Below are positions 44,041-51,492 of a stretch of 64,000 nucleotides of DNA, piece by piece. The notes under the pieces were generated by a model, which worked only from the letters and a program-made list of their open reading frames with translations, was not told the origin of the DNA and searched no databases. Position numbers and translations under genes: made by a program. Source of the stretch: Ohtaekwangia kribbensis (lineage in GTDB: Bacteria; Bacteroidota; Bacteroidia; Cytophagales; Cyclobacteriaceae); contig NZ_JBHTKA010000001.1 in NCBI RefSeq assembly GCF_042676245.1, positions 1,798,001 through 1,862,000 of the forward strand. The letters are read 5' to 3'. The stretch's first letter is position 1, and each line of letters begins with the position of its first letter.

Positions 44041-46131
44041 CTAATTCAACCGTATATAGATGCGATCGCCTTTTGAGACACGCGCACCCGCTGCTATAGA
44101 TTGATCCTGCACGCGTCCTTTTCCTTCGTAGAAAACATTGAGGCCGGATTTCTCCAATAAGTATATCGCATCGCGGAAAGTCATTCCCTTTACATCAGGC
44201 ACTACGCCTTTTCCTTCAATTGCTTTTTTCCAGTTAACACCATTGCCTGAACGTGATGAACGTACCCATTCATTTTCAGTAAGTGAATGATTGGACACTC
44301 CCAACTCATTACACAACATCGTTAACTCCTGCTGGTTCCCCGCACGTATCACCGGCAGTACATCAGTCTTCGTAAACTTCTTGATGTCCATCGGCTGATG
44401 CAGGTTTATATCACGCGCGTATATATTATCGGCGATCTCTTTAAACACCGGTGCTGCCACACTGCTTCCGTACTGATACCAGCCTCTCGGATTCTTGATC
44501 ATTACCATCGCGCTATATTTAGGTTCGTGTGCCGGAAAGTATCCAACAAATGAGGTAACATATTTTTTCGTATAGCGACCTTTGTCCAATATCTGGGCTG
44601 TACCCGTTTTACCAGCTATACGGTAATGTGTTCCTTTTATATTCTTAGCCGTTCCATTCTCTACTACACCCTCCAATAGAAGTCTCAATTGATCCAATGT
44701 CTTATCAGAACATATACTGTTGTTGATTACCTCTGTCTCAAACTTCGTTTCGTCTTCATCAGCATGCTTGATTGCTCTTACAAACACCGGCTTGATCATT
44801 TTACCATTGTTCGCTACTGCGTTATACAGTGCGAGTGTATGCAGTGGTGTGATTTCAAAACCATACCCGTAGGCCATCCAGGGTAAACTTATACCGCTCC
44901 AGCCTTTCTGTCCGGGGCGCTTGATCTTAGGAGTTGGTTCACCAACAATCTGAATACCCAGCGGTTGAGACAGTTTAAGCTGATCGATATAGTCTACAAA
45001 CTTTTGCGGATGCAAACCGAAATGTTTATCAACCAGTTTAGCCATCGCTACGTTTGACGAATGCTCGAAGGCTTCTTTAATGGTTACAGTACCAAGACCA
45101 TGGTCTTCGTGATCGCGTACCGTTTTATTGTAGAACGTGAATTCTCCGTCACCTACATCAATACTGTCACTTAATTCCATGTTGGTGTCTTCCAACAATG
45201 CAATCATGGTAACCAGCTTGAATGTTGAACCTGGCTCGAACAATCCTGCCGCAGCAAAGTTGAATTTCTCATAGAACCCACCGTGACCATCGCTGCTCAG
45301 GTTTGATATAGCTTTGATCTCACCGGTGGCAACTTCCATTACCGCTACCAGTCCATCGTCTGCATCGTGCTGTACCATGGCTTTGTGTAGAGCTGTCTCC
45401 GCTACATCCTGCAGGTTAATGTCCAATGTAGTTTGCAGATCAAGACCATCTACCGCTTTTACGTTGTTGGCATCGTATACCGGCTTCCATATACCACCTG
45501 ATATTTTCTGATAGTACGCATAACCGTCCTGACCGCCAAGCTGCTTATCGAACGAGAATTCAAGTCCGGCACCTTTGTCATTTTCATTGATGAATCCGAT
45601 CGTTCTGCTGCTCAGGTTTGAGAAGGGATGATATCGCACATCCACCTTTTCAAATATAGCACCGCCCCGAAGCCGGCCTTCACGAAATATAGGCCAGTCC
45701 ATCATCATCTTCTTGTCCTGATAATCGATGCGCTTGCGGTTGAGTATAATATACTGTTTGTGTGATCTGCGAGCATCGATCAACATGCGTCTGTAATCCT
45801 CTCTCGACTTGTCCTTAAAAAATCGTGACAAGTGGTATGCGAGAGAATCCACACCTTTATTGAACACTTCTTCTTTCGGAAGCGAAGCATCGAAAGCGAT
45901 CTTGTAGAATGGCAGCGATGTAGCCAGCAGGCTTCCGTTGTCGGAGTATATATTTCCGCGGGTTGCTTTTACACGTTTATAGTCAAATGAAATACGTTCG
46001 CCCATCTTGGCCCACTTCTCCCCTTCTACAAACTGAATATGTCCTGTTTTTATCACTACCGCGACAGCAAACAGAACAACAAACAGAAATGCAATCCTTG
46101 CTCTTAATAATATGGACTTCTTAATATTCAC
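44041..46131 (-). CDS. ftsI: Division penicillin-binding protein (class B, with PASTA domain)
   Basis: A 696-residue class B PBP. One N-terminal membrane helix (IAFLFVVLFAVAVVIK) and a dimerisation domain precede the transpeptidase: SxxK in EPGSTFKLV (~300), SxN in HSSNVAMAK and KTG in AGKTGTAQI. A PASTA domain (about 637-696; VVPDVKGMTFRDAIYLLEKS) closes the protein. It crosslinks septal peptidoglycan with FtsW. Its start overlaps ftsL by 11 bases. Confidence 0.94.
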   Translation of the reverse strand: MNIKKSILLRARIAFLFVVLFAVAVVIKTGHIQFVEGEKWAKMGERISFDYKRVKATRGNIYSDNGSLLATSLPFYKIAFDASLPKEEVFNKGVDSLAYHLSRFFKDKSREDYRRMLIDARRSHKQYIILNRKRIDYQDKKMMMDWPIFREGRLRGGAIFEKVDVRYHPFSNLSSRTIGFINENDKGAGLEFSFDKQLGGQDGYAYYQKISGGIWKPVYDANNVKAVDGLDLQTTLDINLQDVAETALHKAMVQHDADDGLVAVMEVATGEIKAISNLSSDGHGGFYEKFNFAAAGLFEPGSTFKLVTMIALLEDTNMELSDSIDVGDGEFTFYNKTVRDHEDHGLGTVTIKEAFEHSSNVAMAKLVDKHFGLHPQKFVDYIDQLKLSQPLGIQIVGEPTPKIKRPGQKGWSGISLPWMAYGYGFEITPLHTLALYNAVANNGKMIKPVFVRAIKHADEDETKFETEVINNSICSDKTLDQLRLLLEGVVENGTAKNIKGTHYRIAGKTGTAQILDKGRYTKKYVTSFVGYFPAHEPKYSAMVMIKNPRGWYQYGSSVAAPVFKEIADNIYARDINLHQPMDIKKFTKTDVLPVIRAGNQQELTMLCNELGVSNHSLTENEWVRSSRSGNGVNWKKAIEGKGVVPDVKGMTFRDAIYLLEKSGLNVFYEGKGRVQDQSIAAGARVSKGDRIYIRLN

Positions 46132-46525
46132 CTTTCTCTACAACAATTTTATAAGGTGGTGTAAAGCTTTCTTTTAATCCGTAACCATTTACTTTTCTAG
46201 CAACTTCCGATTGCTTGCTGGCAAACATCAGGTCTGCTTTCAAAGTAGTATAATCAGCGCGCAGGTCTTCCACTTCAGCCTGTATCGCGTTAATGTCGCG
46301 TACCGTCTTTTCTGCGTAGTGCGTGTTGCTGATATATAGTATACCTAACAATAACACGAAGAGTATCTTGGGCAGGTACTGCACCGGGAAACCTTCTTCA
46401 AAATAACTTTCAAGCTTCAAACGCTTTTCGCTAGCTGAGAACATACCACTACCCGTACTGCCTGTGCTTGCCCTTGTGGAAGAAGCCTCAGGTTTGCCGG
46501 GTTTGATTTTGAATTTGTTCTCCAT
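46121..46525 (-). CDS. ftsL: FtsL-like bitopic division protein
   Basis: A 134-residue protein with a Ser/Thr-rich cytoplasmic tail, one membrane helix (LPKILFVLLLGILYISNTHY, ~49-68) and a periplasmic coiled coil (TVRDINAIQAEVEDLRADYTTL). Sequence identity in this family is minimal; the call rests on size, topology and position between rsmH and ftsI. It would bridge FtsQ/FtsB and FtsWI. Confidence 0.8.
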   Translation of the reverse strand: MENKFKIKPGKPEASSTRASTGSTGSGMFSASEKRLKLESYFEEGFPVQYLPKILFVLLLGILYISNTHYAEKTVRDINAIQAEVEDLRADYTTLKADLMFASKQSEVARKVNGYGLKESFTPPYKIVVEKGEY

Positions 46526-46530
46526 CTTCG

Positions 46531-46612
46531 TTACTCGTTATTCGTTGTCAGTTAATCGTTAATGGTTACCTAATCGCTATACATAGTTACGGTTAACGAT
46601 TAACGGTTAATT
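46531..46612. repeat. GTTAACGATTAACG word tract between rsmH and ftsL
   Basis: The rsmH-ftsL spacer is made of ttactcgttattcg, cagttaatcgttaatgg, ttacctaatcg, acggttaacgattaacgg and ttaat. The tract runs into rsmH: the final codons Ile-Asn-Arg-stop are spelled by the repeat (attaaccgttaa on the minus strand). Confidence 0.55.
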
Positions 46613-47550
46613 TCTGCCAGTTTCGCTGCTACACGAAGTTTCGCACTGCGTGCGCGGCTGTTACCGCTGATCTCCTCCTCCGTTGCTTCTATCGGTTTGC
46701 GATATACGGCTTCGAAAGGTTTGAGCTCATTACCAAAAAAGTCTTTGTCTACTTCCCCAAAGACTTTCCCTTTGTTGATGTAGTTCTTTACCATTCTGTC
46801 CTCGAGCGAGTGATACGACATCACTACCAGGCGTCCACCGGTTTCCATCACTTCGCCACACTGGTGCAAAAAATTTTCGAGTGCTTTCATCTCAGCATTC
46901 ACTTCGATGCGTAACGCCTGAAACACCTGGGCGAAATATTTATTCTCTTTACCGCGCGGAGCAACTGTTCTTAAAGCTGCTTTTAAATCTTCCGTACGAT
47001 CAAAGGGATGGTTAACGCGCTGTTGGGTAATGAGTCGGGCAACGGTCTTTGCATTCTTCAACTCTCCGTACATACCAAAGAGTTTATGCAGCTGATCTTC
47101 GCTATATTCATTCAACACCTTTGCTGCTGTGAGCGATATAGTCTGATCCATCCGCATATCGAGAGGTCCATCAAAGCGAGTTGAGAAACCACGTTCGGGT
47201 GAATCAATCTGGTGTGAAGAAATTCCAAGATCAGCCAGTATACCGTTGACCTTTGTTACTCCATTCAACTTCAGATACTTTTTCATGTACATGAAGTTGG
47301 CCTGACAAAATGTAAAAGAACTACTGTTTATTTTTTCGGCTTCGCGCTTCGCATCTTCGTCCTGATCAAAAGCAATCAACCGACCACCCTTGATATACCG
47401 AAGAATCTCCGCACTATGCCCACCTCCACCGAAGGTTACATCTACATATATACCATCTGCCTGAATCTGCAGTGCGTCTATGCATTCCTGTAGCATCACA
47501 GGTTTGTGATAGCCGCTGGCTGCTGGCTGCTGGCTGCTGGACTCAGACAT
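46600..47550 (-). CDS. rsmH: 16S rRNA (cytosine-1402-N4)-methyltransferase
   Basis: 316 residues. The SAM-binding motif is YVDVTFGGGGHSAEILR (~37-53), and further family blocks are ILADLGISSHQIDSPERGFS and VMSYHSLEDRMVKNY. Homologues normally start almost directly at YHxPVML; here 13 extra residues (MSESSSQQPAASG) precede it, and they are encoded by the CAGCCAGC repeat at 47512-47540. The gene overlaps the upstream four-helix-bundle gene by 8 bases. Confidence 0.95.
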   Translation of the reverse strand: MSESSSQQPAASGYHKPVMLQECIDALQIQADGIYVDVTFGGGGHSAEILRYIKGGRLIAFDQDEDAKREAEKINSSSFTFCQANFMYMKKYLKLNGVTKVNGILADLGISSHQIDSPERGFSTRFDGPLDMRMDQTISLTAAKVLNEYSEDQLHKLFGMYGELKNAKTVARLITQQRVNHPFDRTEDLKAALRTVAPRGKENKYFAQVFQALRIEVNAEMKALENFLHQCGEVMETGGRLVVMSYHSLEDRMVKNYINKGKVFGEVDKDFFGNELKPFEAVYRKPIEATEEEISGNSRARSAKLRVAAKLAEINR

Positions 47551-47949
47551 CTGAATTTATTTTATTAATAAAGCCATTGATCTTCCGTTGCTCACGCAAT
47601 ACTTCCGACATTACTTTTGATATGACTTTATCTTCCATTAAGTCTAATCTTTCTGTTACCAGTAAAACTGTTTCAAGCTCAAAAGCAGAACCAAGAGAAG
47701 TCTCCAGGTAATATTTATACTCTTTCTTGCTTGCCTTTGCACTGCCTTCTGCAATGTTTAGAACTATTGATACTGCTGCACGTGTAAGCTGGCTTCTTAG
47801 TCCATACTTCTCTTCATGAGGGAGTAGCGTAGCAAGCCGGTAAGTCTCTTCCATCAACTCCATTCCCTTCTGCCAGATCAATAACTTCTTAAAATCCTTC
47901 ATATATACCTAACACTTTTTGCCAGCGGCAAGAAACCAGCAGCCAGCAA
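47512..47949. repeat. Inverted CAGCCAGC arms around the four-helix-bundle gene
   Basis: The left flank (47512-47540) is gccgctggc followed by three tgctggc units; the right flank (47920-47949) has gccagcggc and ccagcagccagca, i.e. the same words on the other strand. The words are in swapped order in the two arms, so only one pair can base-pair at a time. The arms bracket the gene at 47543-47902, which suggests it entered the dcw cluster as a unit. Confidence 0.5.
47543..47902 (-). CDS. Four-helix-bundle protein (23S rRNA intervening-sequence-like family)
   Basis: A 119-residue, four-helix protein of the S23/TIGR02436 family: DFKKLLIWQKGMEL start, the hallmark SIVLNIAEGSAKASKKEY (usually SIxxNIAEG) and LLVTERLDLM. 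Members were first found inside 23S rRNA intervening sequences and occur widely in Bacteroidota; several form pentamers and some are linked to reverse-transcriptase elements. The function is unclear. The location between mraZ and rsmH is unusual for the family and for the cluster. Confidence 0.88.
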   Translation of the reverse strand: MKDFKKLLIWQKGMELMEETYRLATLLPHEEKYGLRSQLTRAAVSIVLNIAEGSAKASKKEYKYYLETSLGSAFELETVLLVTERLDLMEDKVISKVMSEVLREQRKINGFINKINSDV

Positions 47950-48011
47950 CGAACTTCAAACAGCACAACTTCAGGAGTATATATATACTTGTTTGCAACG
48001 TGCAACAAGCG

Positions 48012-48458
48012 CTATTGCTCTCCCAGGTATTTCTGCGCCAACTCAGACAATTCACTTGGATCTTGAATCAGGTGCTTCTCGTACAGAGTTGGATTCCATA
48101 CTTCTACTTTGTTTCCCATGCCGACCAGGATTACGTCCTTGTCGATCTGGGCATGCGCTAAGTACTTCTTCGGAATCAGGATGCGGCCGTTGTTATCCAT
48201 TTCGACCTCCGTGGTTCCTGCGAAAAAACTGCGCTGCAGCGGTACAGCTTCTTTATTAAACTCATTCAATCCCGAAATCTTCGAGAAGACCTTGTTGAAC
48301 TCCACCATCGGGTAGATTATGAGGCATGGATCGAGCGACTTACGGATCATGAGCACATTGCCTTCGTTCTCAGGCAATTGTGCCTTGATCCGCGCAGGCA
48401 GCACCAGGCGGCCCTTCGCATCAAGTTTGCTCTCATATTCACTGGTGAAGAAAGTCAT
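48012..48458 (-). CDS. mraZ: MraZ, transcriptional regulator of the dcw cluster
   Basis: 148 residues with two SpoVT-AbrB-like repeats: YESKLDAKGRLVLPARIK (~7-24) and VEMDNNGRILIPKKYLAHA (~82-100), each with a DxKGR/DxxGR motif. MraZ binds direct repeats in its own promoter and represses the division cluster in E. coli. Here the boxes are at 48510-48536. It is the first gene of the block. Confidence 0.95.
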   Translation of the reverse strand: MTFFTSEYESKLDAKGRLVLPARIKAQLPENEGNVLMIRKSLDPCLIIYPMVEFNKVFSKISGLNEFNKEAVPLQRSFFAGTTEVEMDNNGRILIPKKYLAHAQIDKDVILVGMGNKVEVWNPTLYEKHLIQDPSELSELAQKYLGEQ

Positions 48459-48465
48459 AGACGTG

Positions 48466-48480
48466 TAGTGGTTGTCTTTT
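48466..48480 (-). promoter_or_regulatory. Shared dcw leader element, mraZ copy
   Basis: The minus strand reads AAAAGACAACCACTA, a one-base variant of the element before ftsA and ftsZ, ending 7 bases before the mraZ ATG. It lies within the predicted short 5'-UTR. Confidence 0.45.
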
Positions 48481-48489
48481 TCTCCTAAG

Positions 48490-48536
48490 CAAACATAGGT
48501 AATTTTAAACCACTTTCAACCACTTTCAACCACTTT
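48490..48536 (-). promoter_or_regulatory. mraZ promoter with three MraZ boxes
   Basis: On the minus strand AAAGTGG occurs three times at exact 10-bp intervals (48530-48536, 48520-48526, 48510-48516), each separated by TTG. This is the AAAGTG[TG]-N3 repeat described for MraZ of Mollicutes. A -7 element TATGTTTG (TAnnTTTG) is at 48490-48497, and a TTG at 48517-48519 lies 19 bases upstream of it, inside the box array. MraZ binding would therefore cover the -33 region. Confidence 0.8.
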
Positions 48537-48745
48537 TTTCCATTTTCTTCGAAAAAAGCACATTTCTGGCCTCTCAAAAGCTGTTTTTAGCTGTTGAGGA
48601 AATTTTTTAAGCGGACGAAATAATGGATTTCTGCTTTGTTTTGAGGGTTTTAAAATGCCGGTGGTATAAAGTGGGAGGTTTAGGGATGATTATGGAGTAT
48701 TTTGACTCGTCAAACACCGACCGGCTTCACGGAACGCCAGAAATG

Positions 48746-48779
48746 AAAAAAGCCACGTGAAGACTTCACGCGGCTTTTT
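48746..48779 (-). terminator. Terminator of the triple-repeat protein gene
   Basis: gccacgtgaag (48752-48762) pairs with cttcacgcggc (48764-48774) with one mismatch, flanked by A- and T-runs; realistic folding opens a few central pairs as the loop. It can work in both directions but only the minus-strand gene is nearby. Confidence 0.7.
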
Positions 48780-48875
48780 AACCTAACCTACCCCTCTATC
48801 TTTCTTTACTTAATCGACTTACCTTTACCTAAACATCGACCAGTATCGTTTTGTTGCTATATATAGTCAACTTTA

Positions 48876-49190
48876 TTAATTGCTCTTTTCGTATTGCATG
48901 CGGGCAACACCTTTTGAAATAGTCCATGAAGGATAACCAGTCATGGCTACAACACCCGTCTGTCTTGCTGAACGTCTTGCGTTCATCTGTTGTACGCCCT
49001 TGGATACATTCCAGGCAACATCACCGGTTGTAATTTTTGCAGGTACAAAACGAATATCCCTGAACTGGATACGTTGTACTTCTTTAGATACTGTCCAGTA
49101 AGGATAGTTATCGGTCTTACCTGTGTCCTGAGCCTGCGCTGCAAGCGCTACACCGGTTATCAGGATGACGACTAAGCCTAACTTTTTCAT
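48876..49190 (-). CDS. Small secreted protein with three W-x-[VI]-S-K repeats
   Basis: 104 residues. A signal peptide (MKKLGLVVILITGVALAAQA) leaves a mature protein of ~83 residues holding three copies of one motif: YPYWTVSKEVQRIQ (29-42), VAWNVSKGVQQMN (58-70) and YPSWTISKGVARMQ (86-99), spaced 27-30 residues apart. The consensus is W-[TN]-[VI]-S-K-x-V-x-x-[IM]-[QN]. I recognise no family. It is divergent from an OmpR-type regulator and kinase gene pair, with 178 bases between start codons containing 11-bp-spaced direct repeats, so it is likely a target or an input of that system. Confidence 0.7.
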   Translation of the reverse strand: MKKLGLVVILITGVALAAQAQDTGKTDNYPYWTVSKEVQRIQFRDIRFVPAKITTGDVAWNVSKGVQQMNARRSARQTGVVAMTGYPSWTISKGVARMQYEKSN

Positions 49191-49268
49191 AGCGTTTTTG
49201 TAATTTGTTTCTGATACAATTTTACGTACAGGTCACGCCTTATGATATTAGGAAACACTTACAGTGGA

Positions 49269-49304
49269 ATTAGAATTTAATTAGGACATTAGAAAGAAAT
49301 TAGA
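49269..49304. promoter_or_regulatory. Direct ATTAGA repeats, candidate OmpR-type regulator box
   Basis: ATTAG(A/G) occurs at 49269, 49280, 49288 and 49299, i.e. two pairs each spaced 11 bp (one helical turn), as in Pho-type boxes bound by OmpR/PhoB dimers. The site is shared by the divergent secreted-protein gene and the regulator/kinase operon. Confidence 0.5.
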
Positions 49305-49368
49305 ATACCTATAGAATGTATAGCATGTGCTTGCATTCATAGACAAAATGCGTTTATAATGCTTTGCT

Positions 49369-50076
49369 ATGAAACTACTGGTAGTTGAAGATGAAACAAA
49401 AGTCGCGGAAGTATTAAAGCGCGGCCTGACAGAAGCAGGTTATGAAACCGATGTTGCATACGATGGACAGATCGGATTGCGTCTGGCAAAAAGCGGAAGC
49501 TACGATCTTGTGCTCCTCGATATTAACCTGCCGTTGCTGAACGGACTGGAGCTGTGCAAGCAACTTCGCGAAACAGATGAAGTTACCCCGGTACTGATGC
49601 TGACGGCACTCGGCATGAGCGATGATATCGTTGCCGGACTGGAAGCCGGAGCGGATGATTATCTTCCCAAACCGTTTCGCTTCAACGAGCTATATGCACG
49701 CATCAAAGCGCTTACGAGGAGAAAGAAAATATATGCCGATCATTTTACACAGCCGGAATCCGGTGAGCAGGATAAATTTGTACTGGCTGACCTGGAGATT
49801 GATTTCGATGCGCGTGAAGTAAAACGATCCGGTAAGGCAATTCAACTTACCGCTAAAGAATATGCCCTGCTCGAGTATCTCGCCAAGAATGCCGGCAAGG
49901 TTCGCTCACGACTGGAAATTGCAGAATCGGTATGGGGATTGAATTTTGAGACCGGCACAAACTTTATCGATGTATATATTAACTATGTACGCAACAAAGT
50001 AGATAAACCGTTTCGTCCGAAACTGATTCACACGGTGACCGGCTTCGGGTATATATTAAAACTTCCGGAGGCGTGA
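49369..50076 (+). CDS. OmpR/CusR-type response regulator
   Basis: 235 residues. The receiver domain has the acidic pair E7-D8, phospho-acceptor Asp51 in LVLLDINLP, and K102 in PKPFRF. The C-terminal winged helix (~140-233) ends in YVRNKVDKPF...TVTGFGYIL, the OmpR-family signature. It overlaps the kinase gene by 4 bases (gtga). Sequence resembles the CusR/heavy-metal response subgroup, which does not prove a metal signal. Confidence 0.95.
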   Translation: MKLLVVEDETKVAEVLKRGLTEAGYETDVAYDGQIGLRLAKSGSYDLVLLDINLPLLNGLELCKQLRETDEVTPVLMLTALGMSDDIVAGLEAGADDYLPKPFRFNELYARIKALTRRKKIYADHFTQPESGEQDKFVLADLEIDFDAREVKRSGKAIQLTAKEYALLEYLAKNAGKVRSRLEIAESVWGLNFETGTNFIDVYINYVRNKVDKPFRPKLIHTVTGFGYILKLPEA

Positions 50077-51407
50077 AAATACGACAGCGACTCGCCCTGC
50101 GGTTTACAATTGTAAGTGCACTGGTTACCGGTGCCATTCTTATCATTATCTATTTTTTTACAAGAGGTTTTGTTCACTCTGATTTTGTTGATCGCTTAAC
50201 ACAACAGTCGAGTCTTGAAGTATTGCACTATGCTACACCGCAGGTAAAAGACATTATGCCTTCGGGTACATTCAACCTGGTGAATCCTTCTACCTCTATA
50301 TTTTCTGAGACAGGAGAATTACTGCACCGCCAGGGAGATTTTATTGTACCGAAAACATGGATAACATTCTTACGAGACAACGATCTTTTCAATGCCGAGC
50401 GCGGTGTATATACTACTGTAGGACGCAAGCATGTTGTAAACGGACATTTATACCTTGTTTTTGTTTCGGACAAAGATCTGCCCGGTGAGCGCGAATTAAT
50501 TTTCCTACTGAAAGCAACTGTAGTGGGTTGGGCGATCAGTCTTGTGCTCTCCTATCTCACCGGACTATATTTCTCCGGCAATGCCTTGCAACCGGTGAAG
50601 CGTGTAGTGCAGGAGGTAAATCACATCACACATGATAATCTGAGTTACCGTCTCAAGATCGACAAAGAAGAAAGCGCGATTGACGAGATCGATGAACTGA
50701 TACTTACGTTCAACGCACTGCTTACCCGCATCGAGCGCGCATTCATTACGCAAAGACGCTTTGTGCAGAATGCTTCGCACGAATTGAAAACACCACTCAC
50801 CGCGATCATGGCAGAAGTAGAGCTGGCGCTTACACGCGAACGTCCTTCTGAAGAATACCAACGTACGCTTCAGGTAGTGCTACAGGAAACCGAACGACTG
50901 GCCAGTACAACGCAAGGGCTACTGCTTCTGGCGCGTCTCGAAGAAAGTGCTAGCAAAGCCGAACTTGATTCCCTGGATGTAGCCGAACTGTTAGACAGAA
51001 CACTCGCAGCCTTCAGTATGCATCACCCCGAGCGCCCGGTAATCAAGGAAGGAAAAACATCATCACTATATATACAGGGCAATGCACAGTTGTTACAAAC
51101 AGCATTGTTAAATATTCTGGACAATGCCTATAAATACTCTTCGGACAAGATTAATGTTTCACTGGCCACCAACGAAAAAGAAGTAATTATAGCCGTTCAG
51201 GATTACGGCATCGGTATACCGGCCAGCGAACTGAACAGAATTCGTTCACCACTCTTTCGTGCCTCGAATGTCAGCAGTATACCCGGAGCAGGTCTTGGTC
51301 TCTCGCTTGTAGATCGCATCATACTTGTAAACCACGGCCGCTTCGAAATCACGAGTGAGGAAGGGAAAGGCACCAAGTGCGTCATCCGATTGCCGTTGTT
51401 GCTTTAG
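50073..51407 (+). CDS. Membrane sensor histidine kinase
   Basis: 444 residues with GTG start coupled to the regulator stop. TM1 (~11-30) and TM2 (~144-166) enclose a ~110-residue periplasmic sensor, followed by HAMP (~167-220), HisKA with H236 in NASHELKTPLTAI, and HATPase_c with LLNILDNAYKYSS, DYGIGIP and GAGLGLSLVDRI boxes. It phosphorylates the upstream regulator. The periplasmic domain could contact the secreted repeat protein encoded next door (inference). Confidence 0.94.
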   Translation: MKIRQRLALRFTIVSALVTGAILIIIYFFTRGFVHSDFVDRLTQQSSLEVLHYATPQVKDIMPSGTFNLVNPSTSIFSETGELLHRQGDFIVPKTWITFLRDNDLFNAERGVYTTVGRKHVVNGHLYLVFVSDKDLPGERELIFLLKATVVGWAISLVLSYLTGLYFSGNALQPVKRVVQEVNHITHDNLSYRLKIDKEESAIDEIDELILTFNALLTRIERAFITQRRFVQNASHELKTPLTAIMAEVELALTRERPSEEYQRTLQVVLQETERLASTTQGLLLLARLEESASKAELDSLDVAELLDRTLAAFSMHHPERPVIKEGKTSSLYIQGNAQLLQTALLNILDNAYKYSSDKINVSLATNEKEVIIAVQDYGIGIPASELNRIRSPLFRASNVSSIPGAGLGLSLVDRIILVNHGRFEITSEEGKGTKCVIRLPLLL

Positions 51408-51490
51408 AAATTGAAAAATTGGAAGATTGCAAAATTCGAAAATTGAAGGCAGGCAATCTTGTAATTTTCAATTTTACAATTTTCCAATCA
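51408..51490. repeat. Second GAAAATTGGAAGATTG dyad tract
   Basis: After the kinase stop the spacer reads aaattgaaaaattgg, aagattgcaaaattcg, aaaattgaagg, then caatcttgtaattttc, aattttacaattttcc and aatc, i.e. a word family and its complement. It matches the tract at 8846-8982 in vocabulary and in position between convergent genes. Confidence 0.6.
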
Positions 51491-51492
51491 CG

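Larger units (their letters stand above)
48459..48875. other. Intergenic region upstream of mraZ
   Basis: The right half of this 417-base gap belongs to the next gene's terminator (48746-48779) and the GTAGGTTAGGTT element (48780-48798). The left part holds the mraZ promoter and boxes. Between 48540 and 48740 I see no gene; the sequence is AT-rich and non-repetitive. Confidence 0.5.
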
